DNA of 41,394 bases from Anaerolineales bacterium (GTDB taxonomy: Bacteria > Chloroflexota > Anaerolineae > Anaerolineales > Villigracilaceae), in assembly GCA_014860805.1 (NCBI GenBank), contig JACZJB010000228.1, positions 1 through 41,394 on the forward strand, in the 5' to 3' direction. Positions 35,190 through 41,394 of the stretch are shown here, piece by piece. Both the position numbers and the translations under genes were made by a program. Under the pieces are notes generated by a model. It saw nothing but the letters and a program-made list of their open reading frames with translations, was not told where the DNA came from and ran no database searches. Position 1 is the first letter of the stretch; every line of letters begins with the position of its first letter.

Positions 35190-35624
35190 ATGTACATACC
35201 CAAACATTTGGAATGGAACGAGACCCTCAGTACCGGTGACGAGACGCTGGATAATCAGCATAAATATCTCGTGGATACTCTCAACAAACTTGGAGATGCC
35301 ATCAACGAAGGTCATGGCAACGAGAATATTGCCAGGATTCTGGGTACGCTCCGCTTTTATTCAAGCTGGCACTTCGGAAAAGAAGAAGACTGCATGGAGA
35401 CCCATCACTGCCCGGCGGCAGAGAAAAACAAAAAAGCACACGCCGTTTTTATTGAAAAATTTGACAAATTCCATGCTGAATTCACCAACTCCGGCGGCAC
35501 CAATGGACTCGCATTAAAAATCCACGAAGAGATCTCAGGCTGGATCGTCAACCACATCCTGTTCGTAGACGGTGAACTGTATCCCTGCATTCATCACAGA
35601 CCCAAACCAACCCGCCCCAATTAA
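35190..35624 (+). CDS. Bacteriohemerythrin with one altered iron ligand
   Basis: A 144-residue four-helix di-iron protein of the hemerythrin family, which binds O2 reversibly or buffers iron and oxygen. Ligands that can be placed are H24 (DNQHKYL), H61 and E65 (SWHFGKEE), H84 (KKAHAVF), and H122 with D127 (NHILFVD). The first histidine of the usual HxxxH pair is replaced by N80 (NKKAH), so the standard 5His-Glu-Asp set is one short. It opens with MYIPKHLEWNETLSTGDETLDNQH, a normal start. AGGAG at 35181-35185 supports ATG 35190. It is monocistronic and converges on uvrB. Confidence 0.9.
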   Translation: MYIPKHLEWNETLSTGDETLDNQHKYLVDTLNKLGDAINEGHGNENIARILGTLRFYSSWHFGKEEDCMETHHCPAAEKNKKAHAVFIEKFDKFHAEFTNSGGTNGLALKIHEEISGWIVNHILFVDGELYPCIHHRPKPTRPN

Positions 35625-35626
35625 AT

Positions 35627-35660
35627 AAAAATCCCAGGAATTTCCTCCTGGGATTTTTTT
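35627..35660. terminator. Bidirectional terminator
   Basis: AAAAATCCCAGGA (35627-35639) pairs with TCCTGGGATTTTT (35646-35658), 6-base loop, T-run to 35660. It lies between the converging hemerythrin and uvrB genes. Confidence 0.92.
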
Positions 35661-35669
35661 ATTCAGGGT

Positions 35670-37706
35670 TTACTCATCCCCGGTCATCAATTTGATCCGT
35701 TCCCAGGGCTTCAAGCTTTCATCTTCAGCCAACAACGTCTTCAATTCGTATAATTCATCACGCAGTGCGGCGGCTCTTTCAAACTCGAGGTTCTTGGCCG
35801 CCTCTTTCATGTGCGCTTCCACCTCCGCGATGATCTTGCGCAATTCCGTGCGCGGCAAGCCGTCCACGCCTTTCACTTTGTATTCGCCGCGCATCTCGCT
35901 TACAGCCTTTGCAGTCATTCCCTCGGTAAGGTCATGAATCTCCTTGTGGATGCTGATCGGCGTGATGCCGTTCTCTTCGTTAAACTTCATCTGCTTTGCG
36001 CGGCGGCGTGTCGTCTCGTCAATGGCACGCTTCATCGAATCGGTCATGCGGTCCGCGTACATGATCACGCGCCCATTCACGTTGCGAGCGGCGCGTCCAA
36101 TGGTCTGGATCAGAGCCGTATCGGAGCGCAGGAAACCTTCCTTGTCTGCATCCAAGATCGCCACCAACGAAACCTCGGGCAAGTCCAAACCTTCGCGCAG
36201 GAGGTTGATTCCCACCAAAACATCGAAAGTGCCCAGGCGCAAATCCCGCAATATACCAACGCGTTCGAGCGTCTCCACTTCTGAATGTAAATATTGGACT
36301 TTAATTCCAAGCTCTTTCATGTACTTCGTCAGGTCTTCAGACATACGCTTGGTCAGAGTCGTGACCAAAACACGCTCGCCTCTTTCTACCCGTTCCTTGA
36401 TCTCTCCGACCAGATCATCCACCTGCCCTTTGGTAGGACGCACGATCACTTCTGGGTCAACCAGCCCCGTGGGACGGATGATCTGCTCAACCACCTGCTC
36501 CGCATGTTTCATTTCATACTCAGACGGCGTCGCTGACGTATAGATCGTCGCTCCCATTACCTGCTCAAATTCATCAAACTTCAGCGGACGGTTGTCCATT
36601 GCGGAGGGCAGGCGGAAGCCGTATTCCACCAGGGTTTCTTTGCGCGCGCGGTCACCGTTGTACATCCCTCGGATCTGCGGCACGGTCATGTGACTCTCAT
36701 CGATAATAAGCAGGTAATCACTGGGCAAAAAGTCGATCATCGTCCACGGGTGGGAACCAGGAGGGCGTCCATCCAATTGGCGCGAATAGTTCTCAATGCC
36801 AGAACAGTAACCAACTTCCTTCAGCATTTCAAGGTCGTAGCGCGTGCGCTGCTCAATACGTTGGGCTTCCAAAAATTTACCTTGACTCTTGTAGTAGGCA
36901 AGGCGCTCTTCCAATTCCAGTTCAATATTCTTTATCGAATCTTTCAATCGCTCTGCGTCGGTCAGGAACTGTTTGGCGGGATAAATGGAAACTTCACTCG
37001 GTTCCTCGATGATCTCACCAGTCAGAGGGCTGAACTGCATAATGCGCTCCACTTCGTCACCGAAAAAGGTAATCCGATATCCTAATTTGGATTCGTAGGC
37101 GGGCACGATCTCCAGTGTGTCACCGCGAATACGGAAAGTGCCCGGACGCAACTCCATATCGTTGCGCTGGTACTGGCTCTCGATCAACTGTCTCAGGAGA
37201 GCGTTGCGACGGTAGATCTCACCCACTTTCATGGTGACCGTCCCTTTGCCAAATTCCTCCGGGGAACCCAAACCGTAAATGCAGGAAACCGACGCTACAA
37301 TGATCACGTCACGACGGGAGATCAATGCTGTTGTCGCTGCCAGCCGCAGGCGCTCGATCTCTTCATTGATCTGCGTTTCCTTCTCAATAAAAAGATCATG
37401 GCGGGGAACATAGGCTTCGGGCTGGTAGTAATCGTAATAGGAAACAAAATATGAGACTGCGTTCTCCGGAAAGAACTCCTTAAACTCCGCATACAATTGC
37501 GCCGCCAGCGTCTTGTTATGTGCCATGATAAGCGCAGGCTTCTGCACCTGCTGGATCACAGAAGCGATCGTGAAGGTTTTGCCCGTGCCCGTAGCGCCGA
37601 GCAACACCTGATGTTTAAGTCCTTTGTTTACGCCGTCCACAAGTCCGCGGATGGCTTCGGGCTGGTCGCCCATGGGAATGAAGGGTGCTTGAAGTTTGAA
37701 ATCCAT
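35670..37706 (-). CDS. uvrB: Excinuclease ABC subunit B
   Basis: A 678-residue helicase-like damage-verification subunit of nucleotide excision repair. Walker A is GATGTGKT (37-44). [12 protein letters not shown] begins the beta-hairpin region that clamps DNA, DESH is the DEAD-like motif, and [22 protein letters not shown] is helicase motif VI. The C-terminal UVR motif ([19 protein letters not shown]) that contacts UvrC is present. The length is normal. The ribosome site is weak: AGGA is 16 bases from ATG 37706. It lies 40 bases downstream of a membrane protein gene with no terminator between. Confidence 0.97.
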   Translation of the reverse strand: MDFKLQAPFIPMGDQPEAIRGLVDGVNKGLKHQVLLGATGTGKTFTIASVIQQVQKPALIMAHNKTLAAQLYAEFKEFFPENAVSYFVSYYDYYQPEAYVPRHDLFIEKETQINEEIERLRLAATTALISRRDVIIVASVSCIYGLGSPEEFGKGTVTMKVGEIYRRNALLRQLIESQYQRNDMELRPGTFRIRGDTLEIVPAYESKLGYRITFFGDEVERIMQFSPLTGEIIEEPSEVSIYPAKQFLTDAERLKDSIKNIELELEERLAYYKSQGKFLEAQRIEQRTRYDLEMLKEVGYCSGIENYSRQLDGRPPGSHPWTMIDFLPSDYLLIIDESHMTVPQIRGMYNGDRARKETLVEYGFRLPSAMDNRPLKFDEFEQVMGATIYTSATPSEYEMKHAEQVVEQIIRPTGLVDPEVIVRPTKGQVDDLVGEIKERVERGERVLVTTLTKRMSEDLTKYMKELGIKVQYLHSEVETLERVGILRDLRLGTFDVLVGINLLREGLDLPEVSLVAILDADKEGFLRSDTALIQTIGRAARNVNGRVIMYADRMTDSMKRAIDETTRRRAKQMKFNEENGITPISIHKEIHDLTEGMTAKAVSEMRGEYKVKGVDGLPRTELRKIIAEVEAHMKEAAKNLEFERAAALRDELYELKTLLAEDESLKPWERIKLMTGDE

Positions 37707-37746
37707 AGTTTTTTTGATGTTCCTAATAAATCAGCAGTTCAACTGT

Positions 37747-39426
37747 TTATCGAAGGCCAATAAATTGCCATACTTGTTTTATAAACAACAACGCGTCGTT
37801 CGTCCTGGGCAACGGAACTGTACTCAATATGCTGACCGTGATGGAAAAAATCACCAGTACCACGACAAAAAAGAGATATGATTGCCTAAACGCCGCTCTT
37901 TCTTTAAATATTTCATACCCTCTCCCCAAGCTTATTGTTGCAAGCAGCATCATTGCTGGCAAAAATTCTTCGGTAAATCTTACGGCCGGGTAATAATATA
38001 GAAGAATTATACTCAACAAAATCAGTGACGAACTTGCCAGACCAAGAACCAGCCAGTTTTCTGCCGGCAGGCCGTTTCGAGCTGCTACACTAATTGTTTG
38101 CAAAAACGTTCTGGAATAAAGCGTGCGACCCAAGGGTATTAATGTGATCAGAAAAAATGGGGTCGTATACAATAACCCCGTAATCCTCTCATTGGAAGAA
38201 ACTGTTTCGATCGCCCTGAGAAATGGAAACTTTGGCTGTGTCTTAAATGGCTTTAGAAAGTAGTTTTGAAAATTTCCAGACAAATAATCAGGCGAAAAAA
38301 CTTTTGTAAATTTATGATAATCTACCTGGGCAAGTTGATATCGGATGCCAAACTCAGATACGGACCCAAAGCGCGCATAGTTATACCATCCCAGACCAAC
38401 CATTAAAATTAAAAGGGGGAAAACAATGGCTGAAAGGTTCAAAATCAACTTCCCGGGATGATACAGTTTATTCTCTTTCCAAACATGAAACAAAACTGTA
38501 AAACTCAGAAATAGAATCGCCGGCAGAATAGTAATTCGTGTCCCAATGGCAAGCGCCCAATGCAAGCTAGCAATGGCAATTTTCCATGAACTCATTGGCG
38601 TGATTCGAATTGCGGAATACGCCCAATAGCATCCACCAATGAAGAACAATTGACATCCCACTACTGCCGCCTCATAGATTGATGATAAATTCAACAACTG
38701 GGCAATTGGACCTGATATTCCAATAGCAAGCAATGCAACGCCAATCATCCAGGCAGGAAGGGCTTGATTGAATTTCTCCCAACTGGATCGTATCAACAAG
38801 AAAGAATAAAGGAACAAACCATATAGAAACACAAGAAACACGTATTGATCGCCAAGAACTTGAAGCCGTTCATTACTAAACATCATCAATAATAACGATG
38901 GAACTGGCCCCCAATATAGGTAAAACCTGCCTTTATACAAAGAGACATCCATGGTGAAACTTCTTCTAATCGAATATCGGGCGCCCCAATCATACGGATC
39001 ACTCAAGGCCAAAAGCGCTGGGGGAGGTTTTTCATGTAAAAAAAGTTGGTGATCCTTAAAAGCAATTGCTAACTGGCTATAGTTATTAGTAGTGGGATTC
39101 GAATTGGCAAAAGGCAAAAAGGACCAAATATAAACTGCGCTCACTACAATAATTGCAAGAAAGGAAAATATATTAAGCCGTATTGAATAATCGACAGCAT
39201 CAAATCTTTCAAATATTTTTGAAATAAGCGCGGAAATGTTTGTAAACCCATTTCGAAAGATAATAGCAATAGCGTTTATTGCAACAAGCACACCCCCAAT
39301 TTCAAGCATTAGTATTCTTCCCCTTCCCCAACCAGGATCATTATCCAACCCAATTTGTTCAGCAAATACAGCCAACCCTAAAATAACTACTCCTAAACTT
39401 CCAGTGATATATTTCCTGTACTTCAT
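37747..39426 (-). CDS. Multi-pass membrane protein of unknown function, AT-richer than its neighbours
   Basis: A 559-residue integral membrane protein with about 11-13 helices. I cannot name the family. It has extracytoplasmic stretches with LALSDPYDWGARYSIRRSFTMDVSLYKGRFYLYWGP, and later WYNYARFGSVSEFGIRYQLAQVDYHKF. This layout, with a long loop after the second or third helix and late aromatic loops, recalls GT-C-type glycosyltransferase-like proteins. Its base composition and codon use are visibly richer in A/T than the surrounding genes, which could mark acquisition from elsewhere. GGGAG 9 bases upstream supports ATG 39426. Confidence 0.72.
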   Translation of the reverse strand: MKYRKYITGSLGVVILGLAVFAEQIGLDNDPGWGRGRILMLEIGGVLVAINAIAIIFRNGFTNISALISKIFERFDAVDYSIRLNIFSFLAIIVVSAVYIWSFLPFANSNPTTNNYSQLAIAFKDHQLFLHEKPPPALLALSDPYDWGARYSIRRSFTMDVSLYKGRFYLYWGPVPSLLLMMFSNERLQVLGDQYVFLVFLYGLFLYSFLLIRSSWEKFNQALPAWMIGVALLAIGISGPIAQLLNLSSIYEAAVVGCQLFFIGGCYWAYSAIRITPMSSWKIAIASLHWALAIGTRITILPAILFLSFTVLFHVWKENKLYHPGKLILNLSAIVFPLLILMVGLGWYNYARFGSVSEFGIRYQLAQVDYHKFTKVFSPDYLSGNFQNYFLKPFKTQPKFPFLRAIETVSSNERITGLLYTTPFFLITLIPLGRTLYSRTFLQTISVAARNGLPAENWLVLGLASSSLILLSIILLYYYPAVRFTEEFLPAMMLLATISLGRGYEIFKERAAFRQSYLFFVVVLVIFSITVSILSTVPLPRTNDALLFIKQVWQFIGLR

Positions 39427-39521
39427 CCATCGCGCTCCCGAAAAGTTTTTTTTATTCTACTCCAAAGGTTTAAGAAAGCAAAGAAAACCTCTCAACCGAG
39501 CGGGAAATGAACTTTCAACGT

Positions 39522-39527
39522 TATAAT
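39522..39527 (+). promoter_or_regulatory. -10-like box just before the last gene
   Basis: TATAAT ends 9 bases before ATG 39537, so transcription would begin at or next to the start codon. No Shine-Dalgarno and no clear -35. Confidence 0.35.
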
Positions 39528-39536
39528 CTCCCTCTA

Positions 39537-41394
39537 ATGAAAGAGATACAATCCAATTTTCGGCAAATCACATTCACAGAAAAAAGCGCGTCGCTCGCCT
39601 TTTTGATTACATGTCTTTTCAGCTTTGGGCTGTTGATCCCGCGTCTCGGTTTTTACATGGACGACTGGCCCTACGTGTTTTACGCAAAACTAAAAGGGAT
39701 TGACAGCCTGCGCGAGATGCTGATCTATGACAGCAGGCCGAATGCAGCATGGTTGTATATGCTTGGATTCAACCTGTTGGGATTCAAGCCACTTGCGTGG
39801 CATATTTCCGCTTTGTTAATGCGCTGGGGAACTGTCCTTTTAATTTGGGCGATCTTCAAAGCACTGTGGCCCGAACGTAAAAAAGAAGCGATTTGTATCG
39901 GGTTATTCTTTGCGGTCTATCCATTTTTCATGCTCCAGCCTTTTGCAGTAGGCTCAACGCATCATTGGTTTGGATTTCTTGCATTCACCCTTTCCATTCT
40001 ATCGATGATCTATGCTGTGAATGCGACCCCGGGGAAATGGATTGTCTTCACCTCGCTTGCGTTGACCCTGGAAGCTGTACATCTTTTTACAAGCGAATAT
40101 TTTTCAGGGCTTGAATTGATTCGCGCTTTCATCTTATGGATTTTGATCACACGCATCGAGCCGGGGCTTCCCAAAAGGCTCTCAAAGACTCTGTTAAACT
40201 GGCTGCCTTACCTTATTGTTCTGGGTATATTTTTTTATTGGCGAACAGTGCTATATGAAAATCCGCCAGATGTGACTCGCAACGAGCCGGTGATTCTGCG
40301 ACAGCTTTTCAGTGAACCATTCAAAGCCATTGGATATCTCGTCATCACTTCCATAAAAGATGCGCTGGCTGTAATGACAATGGGCTGGCAAAAAGCCACA
40401 GATGTAGGTCTGCTGGATTTCACTTCTCCATTTGGGTTATTCAGGCTTGCAATCAGCTTGTCATTTTTCATGCTTGCCTTTTTGTACCTAAACAGACTTG
40501 CTCCATATCCAACGGAAGTAAATGATGATTGGAAAACAGGGAGTATCACTCTTGCAGTTGCGGGTCTATTGACTGGCGGTCTGCCTGTCTGGTTGATCGG
40601 ACGTTCCATTGTGGAAAGCAAGAATCTTTTGTCTGCGTCTCGGTTTGGGATTCCCGCCATGTTCGGGGCGGCAATTCTAAGCTATTTGTTGATCGATTAT
40701 TTCGTCAAAGAAAGAACAAAAAAAATATTCCTTTTTTCATTCATGCTGGCATTATCTGTCAATTTTCACCTGGACAATACAAAGGAATTCCAATATTCAT
40801 GGGAAAAGCAGGAGCGGCTGGCGCAGCAATTGATTTGGCGTGCGCCGCAGATCGAACTTGGCACAGCCATCCTGACCGATGAGGAAGTGCTGGGTGTCAT
40901 GGGTGAATACGCGGTTTCATTTTCCATCAATACAACATATCAGGCTGGGAATTTTGGAAACACACCTCCCTACTGGTATTTTCCTTTTTATTACACCAAC
41001 CCCAATGTTGGTGATCTTTTGCAGGGAGCGCCGCTGGAATACAGCAAATTGAGCATGAATTTTACAGGCAGCAGCAAACAAATGCTTCTGCTTTCCTTCA
41101 ACCCTGAAATGAATCGCTGCTTATGGGTGATGCAGCCACAGGATATAAATCTGCGCCTCGTCAGCAATGATATGCGGCAGCTTAGCGCTGGCTCAGATAT
41201 CAACCTGATAAAACTCGCGGAAGGCAAAGAGAAGTCCCTGCCAGAGGATATTTACGGGAAGCAAAACACACAGACCTGGTGCTACTACTTCGAGAAGGCT
41301 GACCTTGCACGTCAGTACAGCCAATGGGACGAAATTGTAAGGCTGTGGAACGAATCTCAGTCTGTTGGCGAACGAGCAGACAACGGCTTTGAAT
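39537..41394 (+). CDS. GT-C-fold-like membrane protein, cut by the right edge
   Basis: At least 619 codons are open from ATG 39537 to the end of the window, with no stop, so the C-terminus is missing. The first helix (SLAFLITCLFSFGLLIP) is followed by GFYMDDWPYVFYAKLKG, an acidic first-loop motif (DD) like those of GT-C glycosyltransferases. About ten helices follow to residue 410. A soluble region comes next, with TDEEVLGVMGEYAVSFSINTTYQAGNFGN. A sugar- or lipid-transfer role is inferred only. No Shine-Dalgarno precedes the start; a TATAAT lies 9 bases upstream, so a leaderless transcript is possible. It is the fifth protein of this general type in the window. Confidence 0.78.
   Translation, partial: MKEIQSNFRQITFTEKSASLAFLITCLFSFGLLIPRLGFYMDDWPYVFYAKLKGIDSLREMLIYDSRPNAAWLYMLGFNLLGFKPLAWHISALLMRWGTVLLIWAIFKALWPERKKEAICIGLFFAVYPFFMLQPFAVGSTHHWFGFLAFTLSILSMIYAVNATPGKWIVFTSLALTLEAVHLFTSEYFSGLELIRAFILWILITRIEPGLPKRLSKTLLNWLPYLIVLGIFFYWRTVLYENPPDVTRNEPVILRQLFSEPFKAIGYLVITSIKDALAVMTMGWQKATDVGLLDFTSPFGLFRLAISLSFFMLAFLYLNRLAPYPTEVNDDWKTGSITLAVAGLLTGGLPVWLIGRSIVESKNLLSASRFGIPAMFGAAILSYLLIDYFVKERTKKIFLFSFMLALSVNFHLDNTKEFQYSWEKQERLAQQLIWRAPQIELGTAILTDEEVLGVMGEYAVSFSINTTYQAGNFGNTPPYWYFPFYYTNPNVGDLLQGAPLEYSKLSMNFTGSSKQMLLLSFNPEMNRCLWVMQPQDINLRLVSNDMRQLSAGSDINLIKLAEGKEKSLPEDIYGKQNTQTWCYYFEKADLARQYSQWDEIVRLWNESQSVGERADNGFE

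Overview
The window looks like chromosomal DNA from a member of the Chloroflexota, most likely an Anaerolineae-type lineage. I infer this from gene content and protein style; no rRNA or marker phylogeny is available here. Pointers are secreted proteins with Thr-Pro-rich stretches, an NBR1-type Ig-like domain protein, an A2-type caa3 oxidase with fused subunits, a type 2 isopentenyl diphosphate isomerase, and several large GT-C-fold membrane proteins, one carrying an NHL propeller. Most genes have clear Shine-Dalgarno sequences. I see no rRNA, CRISPR array, transposase, integrase or phage gene, so this is ordinary chromosome with some unusual gene architectures.

Layout. 1-4074 (+): a tightly packed cluster holding the end of an MFS transporter, a serine racemase/threonine dehydratase-like PLP enzyme, a homocysteine S-methyltransferase-like protein and an FGGY sugar kinase. 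4167-4583 (-): a small secreted protein. 4937-8931 (+): a GldA/GldF/GldG-like ABC export system plus a DUF4340-type protein, behind a good sigma-70 promoter. 9108-10322 (+): the primary sigma factor, with its own promoter and terminator. 10405-13441 (+): two GT-C-like multi-pass membrane proteins.

13516-20505 (-): the respiratory centrepiece, read right to left. It holds CtaC with a fused cytochrome c, CtaD, a subunit IV-subunit III fusion, then a hairpin, then SCO, a membrane-anchored cupredoxin-like protein of unknown function, SURF1 and a half-CtaA/CtaB heme-synthesis fusion. Together these would build, metallate and supply heme to a caa3-type terminal oxidase. 20764-21228 (-): a Bcp peroxiredoxin.

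21412-24645 (+): tRNA-Leu(UAG), trigger factor behind an unusual tandem-hairpin leader, ClpP, and a HAD-IIA phosphatase. 24684-25457 (-): an NBR1-Ig protein. 25609-34429 (+, except acpP): RlmN, a giant Agl23-like/NHL fusion, SucC-SucD, acpP (-), type 2 IDI, and a small membrane protein gene broken by one base. 34503-35000 (-): a Met/Gly-rich secreted protein. 35190-35624 (+): a hemerythrin that lacks one canonical iron ligand. 35670-39426 (-): UvrB preceded by an AT-richer membrane protein gene. 39537 to the right edge (+): another GT-C-like membrane protein, cut off by the window.

No wholly new multi-gene system is certain. The items most worth attention are the cupredoxin-like protein inside the oxidase assembly operon, the mutually exclusive hairpins ahead of trigger factor, the glycosyltransferase-propeller fusion, and the one-base frameshift at the C run near 34230.
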